From Bryobacterales bacterium (lineage in GTDB: Bacteria > Acidobacteriota > Terriglobia > Bryobacterales > Bryobacteraceae): DNA of 45,092 nt. Positions within the stretch are counted from its first letter, which is position 1, and every line of letters begins with the position of its first letter. Positions 17,365 to 25,832 of this stretch are shown here, piece after piece. The position numbers and the translations under genes were made by a program. The DNA lies in contig JAIXKK010000005.1 of NCBI GenBank assembly GCA_026954325.1, forward strand, positions 1-45,092, in the 5' to 3' direction. The notes beneath the pieces were generated by a model. The model was not told the DNA's origin, searched no databases, and saw nothing but the letters and a program-made list of their open reading frames with translations.

Positions 17365-18240
17365 ATGCTGAATCAGATGCTCACTCTTGCCATGGCAGCC
17401 GAAGTTCTTTTCCTCGCCACGCCGTTTACGGCGCCCCACAGTTTCACCAAAGAGATTGAAGGACCCGCGTGCGATCGGGCGGGCAATATTTACGCGGTCA
17501 GTTACGAGCGCAAGCCGACCATCGGGCGCGTCACGCCGGAAGGAAAAGGCGAGGTTTTCGTCGAGATGCCGGAAGGCAGTCTCGGCAACGGGATCCGCTT
17601 CAACCGCGCCGGGATCATGTTCATAGCCGACCATACGGGGCACAATATTCTGCGTCTCGATCCGAAGACGCGGAAGATCGAAGTGCTGGCGCACGAGGGG
17701 TTGATGAACCAGCCGAACGACATCGCGATCAGCGGTGACGGGACGTTGTGGGCGTCGGACCCGAACTGGAAGGCTTCCACGGGGCAGGTCTGGCGAATCG
17801 ACAGCAAAGGCCGGGTGAAACTGGTTGCGCCGGACATGGGCACGACGAACGGGATCGAGGTGAGCCCCGACGAGCGCACGCTCTACGTGAACGAGACGGT
17901 GCAGCGGAATGTCTGGGCATTTGACATCCAGCCTGACGGTTCGCTGGCCAATAAACGGCTGCTGATTCAATTCCCCGATTTCGGCATGGACGGCATGCGG
18001 TGTGACGTGCAAGGGAACCTCTACATCACGCGCCACGGCAAGGGAACGGTGGCGGTTGTTTCCCCGCAGGGAAAAGTGTTGCAGGAAGTAAATGTGCTGG
18101 GGGCGAATCCGACCAACCTTTGCTTTGGAGGACCGGACGGGCGCACGTGTTACGTAACCGAAGTGGAACACGGACGGCTGGTGCGCTTCCGGACCGAGCA
18201 TCCGGGGCGTGAATGGAAGATGCTTCATTCCGCGAAGTAG
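17365..18240 (+). CDS. SMP-30/gluconolactonase/LRE-family protein, secreted
   Basis: A 291-residue six-bladed beta-propeller of the lactonase type. An N-terminal hydrophobic segment (MLTLAMAAEVLFLATPF) suggests a Sec signal. Metal-site blocks are visible: EIEGPACD near the start of the mature protein, LMNQPNDIAIS, and TTNGIEVSPDERTLYVNET. In the family these hold a divalent ion and hydrolyse aldonolactones. Its position between a carrier and RraA/IclR genes supports opening of a sugar lactone, probably in the periplasm. ATG 17365 has no evident Shine-Dalgarno; ATG 17377 is an alternative. It ends 27 bp from the convergent RraA gene. Confidence 0.85.
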   Translation: MLNQMLTLAMAAEVLFLATPFTAPHSFTKEIEGPACDRAGNIYAVSYERKPTIGRVTPEGKGEVFVEMPEGSLGNGIRFNRAGIMFIADHTGHNILRLDPKTRKIEVLAHEGLMNQPNDIAISGDGTLWASDPNWKASTGQVWRIDSKGRVKLVAPDMGTTNGIEVSPDERTLYVNETVQRNVWAFDIQPDGSLANKRLLIQFPDFGMDGMRCDVQGNLYITRHGKGTVAVVSPQGKVLQEVNVLGANPTNLCFGGPDGRTCYVTEVEHGRLVRFRTEHPGREWKMLHSAK

Positions 18241-18267
18241 CGGGCCGGATTGCGAGGAGAAATCACG

Positions 18268-18972
18268 CTAGAGCACTCCGTATTTTTGAAAGACATCCCT
18301 CAGATAGGCGCCTTCGAACAATTCCCGGCGTGAGTTGTCTTCGCGCCTTACCTTGTCGGCGGCGAGCGCGAGAACATCCTTCACGACCCTGGAAGGAATG
18401 ACCACCACTCCGTCGTAATCGGCGAAGACGAAGTCGCCGGGATGGACGATCACCTCTCCGCATTCCACCGGCACGTTATAGGCGGTGACGAGGCCGCGGC
18501 CCATGGAATCGACGGGCTTGATGCCGGAGGCGAAAACAGGGAAGCCGAGTTCCTCGATCTTCTTGACGTCGCGCACCAGGCCATCGACTACGGCTCCCCT
18601 GGCTCCGCGCGCCCTGGCGGCCGTGGACAACAACTCGCCCCAGGGGGCGTTGCGGAGGGACTTCTGCGTTCCCACGACAGCCACTTCACCCGGCAGGAGG
18701 CTGTCCACGGCTTCGATTTCGACGGAGTAGGGATCATCCGTGAAGTGGTAGACGTCAGAGCAGGAGATGGTGCGCGCCCATCCGGCAAACTTGCACTTGC
18801 CGTGCACGGGCCGCAAGTACTCGCGCATGGCCTGGTGGCGAACGCCGAGCTGATCGAGGGAATCGGACACCACGGCGGTGTACAAGTGCTCCTCGGCAAA
18901 CCGGCACGCTTCGATATCCCAGCCCTGGTTGTTTCCGCTCTCGTCCGGCGTGGATCCGCTCAAAGTTTGCAT
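18268..18972 (-). CDS. RraA-family aldolase/regulator-like protein
   Basis: A 234-residue RraA-fold protein. The conserved core is ARGAVVDGLVRDVKKIEEL followed by GFPVFA, with the Arg and Asp of DGLVRD corresponding to the substrate/metal site of HMG/CHA aldolases, and then GDFVFADYDGVVVIP. True RraA, the RNase E inhibitor, is about 160 residues; this longer form is of the aldolase-like branch that cleaves 4-hydroxy-4-methyl-2-oxoacids. Start ATG 18972 is set by AGAGGTGAAGGA just upstream, and the alternative ATG 18987 lies before that site. It is divergent from the IclR gene (228 bp), typical of a regulated catabolic gene. Confidence 0.85.
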   Translation of the reverse strand: MQTLSGSTPDESGNNQGWDIEACRFAEEHLYTAVVSDSLDQLGVRHQAMREYLRPVHGKCKFAGWARTISCSDVYHFTDDPYSVEIEAVDSLLPGEVAVVGTQKSLRNAPWGELLSTAARARGARGAVVDGLVRDVKKIEELGFPVFASGIKPVDSMGRGLVTAYNVPVECGEVIVHPGDFVFADYDGVVVIPSRVVKDVLALAADKVRREDNSRRELFEGAYLRDVFQKYGVL

Positions 18973-19110
18973 TCCTTCACCTCTCATCAGACGTTCGGGG
19001 GCCCGCGAAAAACGCGGCATCCGTTTACTGTAGCACCGCACAATTGCCTCGGAAATGATGCGTGACAGCCAATCCAGCGTAAGGGGGGTGTAGGGACAGG
19101 TCAAGCCAGT

Positions 19111-19126
19111 GTCCGGAATTCTGGAC
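19111..19126. promoter_or_regulatory. palindrome, possible IclR operator
   Basis: GTCCGGAATTCTGGAC is a 16-bp palindrome with one mismatched pair (14 of 16 positions). It lies between the divergent RraA-family and IclR genes, the expected place for an operator. Function is inferred from location and symmetry. Confidence 0.45.
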
Positions 19127-19178
19127 GAAGTGATTGTTGGAAATGCTGGCTTTGGCGGCGAAGACGCGATATGTTCAG

Positions 19179-19197
19179 AATACTGGATGGAAGTATT
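19179..19197. promoter_or_regulatory. inverted repeat over IclR leader, possible autoregulatory site
   Basis: AATACT and AGTATT form a perfect 6-bp inverted repeat with a 7-nt spacer. The right arm is 3 nt before the chosen IclR start and covers its GGAAG ribosome-binding site, so binding there could block iclR expression. Confidence 0.4.
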
Positions 19198-19200
19198 TTC

Positions 19201-19986
19201 ATGAGCGACACGCCCCATGCGTCCGCGGTCGGACGCGCCCTGTTGATTCTCGAGTGTCTGGATAACTCGCGCCGCGGGTTGAACATTTCCGAACTCAGCC
19301 GCAAACTCAGCATCCCGAAAAGCTCGACGCACGTCATCATGCTGACGCTGGAGCGGATGGGTTATGTGCAGAAGAAACCGGAATCTTTGAAGTACACTCT
19401 CGGCCTGCGAGCCTACGGGCTGGGCCAAGGGATGATGAAGAACCTTTCGGTCTCGGAAGTGGCGCTGCCCTATATGCGGGTCCTCGTGGACCAACTCCAC
19501 CTTCCTGCCCACCTGGCGGTGCCGGACGGGGACCAGGGGGTCTACATCCAGAAGGTGGAGGCTCCGGGTCTGCTCAAGATCGACACATATGTCGGCCGGC
19601 GCATGGACTTGCACTGCACCGGTGTCGGGAAGGTGATTCTGGCGTTCGGCCCGCCGGAAATCCTCGAGCGGTTGCTGGCCAAGCAGGTGTACATCCGGTA
19701 CACGCGAAATACCATCACGACGCCCAAGCAATTGCAGCGCGAGGTGGAACGGGTCAGGCAGCATGGCTACGCCCTGGACGACGAAGAAGAGGAACTGGCG
19801 GTGCGGTGCGTGGCGGCGCCTGTCCTGCAGCCGGGCAAAGGATTCGTGGCGGCGCTCTCGGTATCGGGGACGGTGACGCAGATACCGATCGAGCAGGTGG
19901 AGCGGACGGCGGAGCGGTTGCGGGAGACGGCGTCGGCGATATTTGCGCGGGTGGGGGAAGAGGGGGCTCCGGGACAAAGCTTCTAA
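19201..19986 (+). CDS. IclR-family transcriptional regulator
   Basis: A 261-residue regulator with the IclR layout. The N-terminal winged helix (SAVGRALLILECLD, NISELSRKLSIPKSSTHVIM) is followed by an effector domain from about residue 90 with YVGRRMDLHCTGVGKVILAF, and the C-terminal GYALDDEEEELAVRCVAAPV segment typical of the family. ATG 19201 follows GGAAG at 7 nt; the frame also opens at 19171, whose extra ten residues overlap an inverted repeat. Divergent from the RraA-family gene, it probably represses the sugar-acid genes until a pathway acid binds. Confidence 0.92.
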   Translation: MSDTPHASAVGRALLILECLDNSRRGLNISELSRKLSIPKSSTHVIMLTLERMGYVQKKPESLKYTLGLRAYGLGQGMMKNLSVSEVALPYMRVLVDQLHLPAHLAVPDGDQGVYIQKVEAPGLLKIDTYVGRRMDLHCTGVGKVILAFGPPEILERLLAKQVYIRYTRNTITTPKQLQREVERVRQHGYALDDEEEELAVRCVAAPVLQPGKGFVAALSVSGTVTQIPIEQVERTAERLRETASAIFARVGEEGAPGQSF

Positions 19987-20091
19987 GGACTCGCCCGCAA
20001 AACGGAGGCTCGCCGCCGGGCCACGTTGCGAGTCCGCACAGGGCTTGAGGGGCGGCGGCGGCCCCTTTGCGGGCTAGCCAAACATATTTGA

Positions 20092-20992
20092 ATTTTTCGG
20101 CGGCTTTCCGCTATCAACTTTCAGCGCGCAGCTTCAGAAGAAACCCAGCGAGCATCCGTTTCACCCTTCGCTATTCACAAAATCTTCGAACGTAGTTGCG
20201 AAACCGGCCTCTGGCGTTTGACGGCCAACCGTATCAGCGAGATCTTCGGTGTCCGCCCGAGCAAGCGTTTCCGTGGCAAACTGGCCACCGTCATCGGCCC
20301 GATCGAGCATGGTCATCATGTGTTCCGCGCCTATTGGAAAAACGGCTTCCTCAAGCAGTATGAAACGTTCTCCTGCTTCCCGCGCAACGAGTCTCTGCTC
20401 GAACAACCCGCGCGACTTCGGCTTGAAGAAGGGCCTCGATCACCTCGATGCCGTACGCGCCAGATTCCAGACCATCACCGATCGCTTTGCCCAGTTTCAA
20501 GCGCAATGGCTCAACGTCCACGTCGACTTCCCTCTGCTGCAACGGCTGGCTTTGCCGGTCAGTATCGGTTCTGTCCGCTTTCCCGGCATCAAAATTCACG
20601 ACACCCGGATCATCGGTCTACTGGAAGTTCTGCTCCATGGTGGTACGACGGTTGGCGGCTGGACGGCGAAACAGATCCACGAGGCGGTTCTCACCACGTT
20701 CGGGCTATCGCCGACAGCATACCGATTGAACCAACTCCGCTACGATCTGCGTAAATTGAAAGGTCACGGCCTGCTCCAACGCGACGGCCGCCGCTACCGT
20801 TACCTGCTCACAACCAAGGGTGTCCCGGTGGCGTTGTTGTTTCAGTTCTTTCACAAACGCCTGTGTGGCCCGTTGGCCTACAGCCGGTTCCATCACAAGC
20901 CGGACTCCACTCATCGGCCAAACAGCAAGCTGGAGTCTGCCTGCCATGACGCCGACAAGGCCGAAGGTGATTCGCATCCTCGCAGCGGCTTG
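20092..20992 (+). pseudogene. winged-helix-like conserved protein, two frameshifts, no start
   Basis: A conserved protein can be followed across three frames. Frame A, after a TGA at 20089-20091, has no ATG and reads FAIHKIFE, WRLTANRISEIFG, KRFRGKLATVI and YWKNGFLKQYE. After an extra T near 20392 frame B continues as LCSNNPRDFGLKKGLDHLD, then a C-terminal part with TAKQIHEAVLTTFGLSP, LRYDLRKLKGHGLLQRDG and LLTTKG, typical of a winged-helix module. Near 20964 a second shift leads to KVIRILAAA and a stop at 20990-20992. I know no function for it. The lack of a start and two shifts point to a dead copy; flanks are AT-richer than the neighbours. Confidence 0.7.
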
Positions 20993-21191
20993 ATGTTACC
21001 TGGTTCAATGGGAAGTATTCTTGTTTACAATTTTCGATCTAAGAATCTAATAGGAAAGCCTTAGCTCTGGACGGAAGCCTTGTAGGACGGCTAGGCAATT
21101 CCCCCGCTAAACTCTCCAAGCCTCTCTACCGATTCACCTTCTGTGGCAACTTCCATAGGCTCATTCTGCCTCTACTGCCAGGGACGGTGAC

Positions 21192-22115
21192 ATGAAACGG
21201 TACTTGTGGATCTTGGCGGCTCCTGTTCTGGCCGGAGCTCAGATCGCTTCGGTGGAACTCTCGGCGCCTACGCTTGGCTACGTATTTGACCAGCAGTCGA
21301 AGTCGCTGGTGACTGTCGATGGCGTGCCCGGCGCCGCGCTCTTGGGAGGCGCGGTACAAATTGGCGTTCCTATCGACTGGATCGCTGTCGCTCCCAACCG
21401 GAGATATGGGTTGGGGGCAAGAGAAGGTCAAATGGTGCTGGTCCGGCTGGATGGGGGAACGGGCATGGCCGCGCCCGTTGACCTGCCTGCGGGCAGCGTA
21501 TTCTTCAGTCCATCCGGGAGCGCGGCGGCTATTTATACGGGCAGCCGCCTGGAGGTATACGGGGGGATGCCGGACAATCCGAATCATCTGCATTCGTTTG
21601 CGGCGGATCTGGCGGGCGAGGGCAAGGAATTCGCGGTGTCCGATGACGGCAATGCAGCGATCGGGGTGGCCGGCGGTGAGTTGTGGCGGCTGAGTGAGGA
21701 CACGGGGGAAACATTGGGAACGGGGTTCCGGGGCGCCGCGTTTCTGCGGCGCAGCCAGGATCTGCTGGCTCTTGATGGGAATGGAAACCGGCTGGTGCTG
21801 TTTCGCAAGGCGCAGTCCGGGGAGCCGGAAGAAGAGGAAGCCGAGGGAATCGCGAAGCCGCTGGCGTTTGCGCTGTCGGCCGATGAGCGGATAGCGGCCA
21901 TACTGCTCGAGGACAACGCTCTGCTGCTGCTCAATCGGGATACTCATGCGGCGGTTCGCCTGGATCTGGGAGGTATCGATGCGCAGGGGGTCTGGCGTGC
22001 GGAAGGCAACGCCGTCTTCCAACTCGCGCGTGATGCTTCCGCCGATATCTGGATTGCGGACGGGGACGCGGCGGCTCCCCGTCTCGCCGCCGTTCTCAAG
22101 GGGGGGAATCAATGA
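21192..22115 (+). CDS. secreted beta-propeller-like protein, unknown
   Basis: A 307-residue product with a signal peptide (MKRYLWILAAPVLAGAQ). The mature part has repeated short beta motifs ending in hydrophobic/aspartate turns (IAVAPNRRYGLGAR, FSPSGSAAAIYTG, AVSDDGNAAIGV, ALSADERIAAILL), spaced as in WD/YVTN-type propellers, with perhaps five or six blades. An acidic linker GEPEEEEAEG interrupts it. No catalytic residues are evident. The stop overlaps the next start (ATGA), so it is made together with the Ig-repeat protein and may bind it outside the cell. Confidence 0.75.
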   Translation: MKRYLWILAAPVLAGAQIASVELSAPTLGYVFDQQSKSLVTVDGVPGAALLGGAVQIGVPIDWIAVAPNRRYGLGAREGQMVLVRLDGGTGMAAPVDLPAGSVFFSPSGSAAAIYTGSRLEVYGGMPDNPNHLHSFAADLAGEGKEFAVSDDGNAAIGVAGGELWRLSEDTGETLGTGFRGAAFLRRSQDLLALDGNGNRLVLFRKAQSGEPEEEEAEGIAKPLAFALSADERIAAILLEDNALLLLNRDTHAAVRLDLGGIDAQGVWRAEGNAVFQLARDASADIWIADGDAAAPRLAAVLKGGNQ

Positions 22116-25100
22116 GACTCCGCAACGCACTCCTCGCCGTAATGGCGGCCGGACTGCCGCAAATGGCTCCGGCGCAAATCCGGACGAACGCGGGGTTTTA
22201 TGAAAAATCGATTCCGCGCAACGATGACGGTTCGGCTCCGCTCGAATCGCTTGGGTGGACGCTGAATTTCTTCGGCAGGCTGCGCACGGCGGTGTTTGTG
22301 AACAACAACGGGAACCTGACATTCGACGCGCCGCTGCCGACGTACACTCCTTTTGGGCTGAATGGGGTGAATCGCGAGATTATTGCGCCGTTTTTCGCGG
22401 ATGTGGATACGCGGGGGCCGGGTTCGGCGCTGGTCACCTACGGCCGCGATTCGATTAACGGGCATAAGGCTTTCGCCGCCAACTACGTCAATGTCGGCTA
22501 CTACGCCAGCCACGATGACAAGCTGAATCGTTTCCAGGTGGTGCTGATCGAGCGGCCGGACACGGGCGGCGGCAATTTCGATATTGAATTCAACTATGAG
22601 CGCATTGTATGGGAAACCGGGGACGCCAGCGGCGGGGTGAACGGATTCGGCAATGTTTCGGCATCGGCGGGATGGTCGAACGGATCGGGCCAGCCGGGGA
22701 CGTCGTATCAAATTCCCGGTTCGCTCGTGCCGGGGTCGTTCCTGGACAACGGGCCCAACAGTCTGGCGTATGGCCACACTCCCGGGTCCGCGGCCGCGGT
22801 GAGGAACGGGCGGTGGAATTACCGCGCGCGCGGCGGCACGGTGATTCCCGCCCTGAGCATTACCACCGGATGCCCTATTCCGAACGCCTCGGCGGGACGC
22901 GCCTACTCGTTCCAGTTCGACGCGCAGGGCAGCAAGCCGCCTTACCGCTGGTCCATCACGGCGGACCCGGATGCCACGCTGCCGAGTTTGGCGATGAGCG
23001 GTTCCGGGAAGTTGAGCGGCACTGCTCCCTCGCCCGGACAGTTCGCCTTCACTGTGAATGTGTCGGCCACCGATGAAGACGGGGATGTGACGGTTTCGCG
23101 CCGCTGCGCGCTGACGGTGGATCCGCCGTCGATCACGATCACCACGAATACGGCGCTGCCGGGGACGGGAGCGGGAGCGCGGTACACGGCGCGGCTGAAC
23201 GCGGAAGGCTCCACCAATCCGATCCGCTTCGATTTCTACCGGTCTTACGGTGTTCCCGGCCTTGTGCTCAACCCGAACGGAACGCTCTCGGGGACGCCGG
23301 TCTTCGCGGGTAACTATCAGTTTCAGGTAATTGCCCATAGTGAAGGCGTGGACCGGGCCGTTCCCGCCATCAAGAGGTTCCAGCTTTCCGTGGTTCCCTC
23401 TGAACTCAGCGTGCGCGGCCTCTGTCCGCTGCCGCAGGGGACGGGAGGGGTGCCCTATGAACATATTTTTTCCGCGCAGGGGGGCTTTCCTCCGTATCGC
23501 TGGTCTGTCATCGGGGCCCTTCCCACCGGGCTATCGATGACCCCGGAGGGCCGTATCAGCGGCATTCCCCAAGTCCCTGAATGGTGGCCGTTTACCGTGC
23601 AGGTGGAGGACAGCCGGGGCAACTCGGCGCGGTTGGGGTGCGGCGTGCCCATCGTGTTTCCGGAGGTGTCGATCACCAGCGCCTGCCCGCTTCCAGCGGC
23701 CACGGCGGGGCTCGGTTATTCGCGGACATTGAGCGCATCGGGGGGCAATGGCCCCTACGCGTGGTCAGTGAACGGCACATTGCCGGCGGGATTGCGGCTG
23801 AGCCAGGACGGCACACTTTCCGGAGTGCCGCTTGCGGGCGGGAACTCGCAGTTCCGGTTACGGGTAAATGACCGCTCGGGCCACGCGGCGGCAGTGCCCT
23901 GCAGCCTGAGCGTCTTGCAGGCGGCCAGCGGGATTACCTCCTGCCCTCTGCCGAACGCCTATGCGGGCGAGCCCTACTCGCAGCGCATGTTCGCCGGCGG
24001 CGGCGCCGAGCCCTATTATTGGAATGCGGCCGCTCCGCTTCCGCCGGGACTGCGGCTCTCCCCGGACGGGTTCCTCAGCGGTACACTCGGCATAGCCGGC
24101 AACTACCGTATTTCGCTGCGCGCCACGGACGTCACGGGAGTTTACACCACGCGGACCTGCGAACTTTCGGTTCTGCCGCAAACACTCCGCCTGACCGGGG
24201 GTTGTCCGCTGCCGCCGGCGGCGATGGGCGCGGAGTATTCCTATCCGCTCAGAGCGGCGGGGGGAGTGGAGCCGTATGAGTTTTCCACGCGGGGAGAACT
24301 GCCGCAAGGTGTCCGGCTGCCGCCGAACGGTGTTCTGAGCGGTAAGCCCACGGAAGCGGGAGTATTTCCCGTGGAACTGACGGTTCGTGACCGGCGGGGG
24401 GAGACGAGTTCCCTCCTCTGCGCGCTGGTGGTGGAACTGCCGGACTTGCCGGATATCAAGATTACGGGTTTGCCGGCAACGCTGCAACCGGCGTCGGCGG
24501 GCCCGGGGTTCGCAATCGAATTAGCCACCTCCTATCCGCTGCCGCTCAGCGGCGAGGCCAGGCTGGTGGTGGCTCCCAATACGGAGAACGCGACAGCCGA
24601 AGTGAACAGGGCTGATCCGGCGGTGCACTTCAGCAACGGCCAGTTGACCATGCCGTTCACCATCGCGCCTGGAATCCGCACCGTTCCGTTGCAGTTGAGC
24701 GCGACCGGGACCGTAGCCAGCACCATTACGGTGACTGCATCGAGGTTCCAGGCCGCCGGCGTGGAGTTCACGCGGCAGGCAGCGGCGGTGACCCGCGTCA
24801 ACCGGTCGGTTCCGGTGCTCACCAATGTTTGTTACGCGCCCGGCGAGAGCGGATTTGATCTGGACGTCTCGGGCTACTCGACGACGCGCGATCTCACGAC
24901 GGCTGACGTGACCTTCGGGTCGAACACCTACAAGGTGGATCTGACGGGGAGTTCGAACGAATATTTTTCGAGCGATATTTCGGTGCGCACCGGGGGGACA
25001 TTCCGGATCCGGGCGCCGTACCGGCTCACACAGGGGAACGCGCAGAATCTTGGACAGGGCAACGCGGTCATCCGCAACTCGGCGGGAGCGAGCGCGAGCC

Positions 25101-25123
25101 GCGGCATTCAGAAGTGCCAGTGA
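22112..25123 (+). CDS. secreted NIDO-like protein with six Ig-like (He_PIG) repeats
   Basis: A 1003-residue extracellular protein: signal peptide (ends AAGLPQMAPAQ), a NIDO-like domain at about 30-245 (FVNNNGNLTFDAP, IIAPFFADVDTRG, NRFQVVLIE, FDIEFNYERI), then six tandem repeats of about 85-90 residues from about 249 to 780. Most carry CP-L/I-P at the start, PY-W or PYR-W, LP-GL, a G-LSG turn and a second Cys near the end, so each may have its own disulfide; the second repeat has lost both Cys. A C-terminal beta-rich region follows. Such proteins are common in Solibacter-like genomes and are probably adhesive. It is coupled to the upstream propeller-like gene by a 4-bp overlap. Confidence 0.85.
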   Translation: MRLRNALLAVMAAGLPQMAPAQIRTNAGFYEKSIPRNDDGSAPLESLGWTLNFFGRLRTAVFVNNNGNLTFDAPLPTYTPFGLNGVNREIIAPFFADVDTRGPGSALVTYGRDSINGHKAFAANYVNVGYYASHDDKLNRFQVVLIERPDTGGGNFDIEFNYERIVWETGDASGGVNGFGNVSASAGWSNGSGQPGTSYQIPGSLVPGSFLDNGPNSLAYGHTPGSAAAVRNGRWNYRARGGTVIPALSITTGCPIPNASAGRAYSFQFDAQGSKPPYRWSITADPDATLPSLAMSGSGKLSGTAPSPGQFAFTVNVSATDEDGDVTVSRRCALTVDPPSITITTNTALPGTGAGARYTARLNAEGSTNPIRFDFYRSYGVPGLVLNPNGTLSGTPVFAGNYQFQVIAHSEGVDRAVPAIKRFQLSVVPSELSVRGLCPLPQGTGGVPYEHIFSAQGGFPPYRWSVIGALPTGLSMTPEGRISGIPQVPEWWPFTVQVEDSRGNSARLGCGVPIVFPEVSITSACPLPAATAGLGYSRTLSASGGNGPYAWSVNGTLPAGLRLSQDGTLSGVPLAGGNSQFRLRVNDRSGHAAAVPCSLSVLQAASGITSCPLPNAYAGEPYSQRMFAGGGAEPYYWNAAAPLPPGLRLSPDGFLSGTLGIAGNYRISLRATDVTGVYTTRTCELSVLPQTLRLTGGCPLPPAAMGAEYSYPLRAAGGVEPYEFSTRGELPQGVRLPPNGVLSGKPTEAGVFPVELTVRDRRGETSSLLCALVVELPDLPDIKITGLPATLQPASAGPGFAIELATSYPLPLSGEARLVVAPNTENATAEVNRADPAVHFSNGQLTMPFTIAPGIRTVPLQLSATGTVASTITVTASRFQAAGVEFTRQAAAVTRVNRSVPVLTNVCYAPGESGFDLDVSGYSTTRDLTTADVTFGSNTYKVDLTGSSNEYFSSDISVRTGGTFRIRAPYRLTQGNAQNLGQGNAVIRNSAGASASRGIQKCQ

Positions 25124-25133
25124 GGACTACAGC

Positions 25134-25517
25134 TTAACTCGAGTGGCGGGCGTGGGACATGGCGCCCAGCGCCGCCACCAGAGCGGCCGCCAGAAAAACC
25201 AGCGCCCATCGGAACTCGGAAGCGCCGTCGAAGCGGTAAGTGGAAAAGAACACCCAGTAGAGGGCCAATCCGAACACCGTCAACGCGTACAGGACGAACA
25301 GGAGGCGCGCCTTCTTGCGCAGCGCGAGATAGATGGAGAACAGTCCGGCCAGGCTCAACCCGAAGATCCAGAATGTGAGACCGGGGCCGCTCCATGGAAG
25401 CATGGGCAGATTCAGATCATAGGCCCCTTCAAGCAACGCGAACGATCCCAGGCCGAAGAAGAACAGAGTCAGCGGCAGATGGAACAGGAAGCTGAAAGCA
25501 CGCAGAAGGAAATTCAC
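25134..25517 (-). CDS. four-helix membrane protein, unknown
   Basis: A 127-residue hydrophobic protein with four predicted transmembrane segments (about 8-30, 46-65, 70-90 and 104-122) and a short basic cytosolic loop (LRKKARLL). The start codon is GTG at 25517, after AAAGA. I recognise no family. It is convergent with the Ig-repeat gene, with 10 bp between, and no terminator is visible. Confidence 0.65.
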   Translation of the reverse strand: MNFLLRAFSFLFHLPLTLFFFGLGSFALLEGAYDLNLPMLPWSGPGLTFWIFGLSLAGLFSIYLALRKKARLLFVLYALTVFGLALYWVFFSTYRFDGASEFRWALVFLAAALVAALGAMSHARHSS

Positions 25518-25832
25518 TCTTTAGGCTCCGATCTCGAATGGTTGCAACAAAACCTTTCATTCTATCAGCCAGGACAGCGGGCCGCGCCGGCGCGGCAGCA
25601 GGTTGCGCGGCAGACCTTTGCTCACACTGAAAACGCGCATCGGGTCTTCATGCTTACTTGTCCTGGCAGGAAGAAAGCAATTGTCTTGTACATTGCGACT
25701 CTCCAGTTTACACGCGAGGAAAGCGGGGGCTGTTCGGGTCAGGCAAGCGGGCTCAACCCACCGGTCTGTTACACATGATGGGCCTTTGCGTGCAGAGAAA
25801 CAGTGTGGCTGCACTTCGGAAAGGAGGACAAT
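25518..25832. other. 315-bp intergenic region
   Basis: No gene is supported here. The far end carries a very good ribosome-binding site, AAAGGAGG (25820-25827), 5 nt before the LysM gene start at 25833, so that gene is probably well translated. No clear terminator or promoter pair stands out. Confidence 0.6.

Noticed and set aside
18973..19977. Upstream extension of the RraA-family frame, antisense to iclR
   Set aside because: It is the complement of IclR codons; a strong ribosome-binding site at the internal start 18972 shows the true gene.
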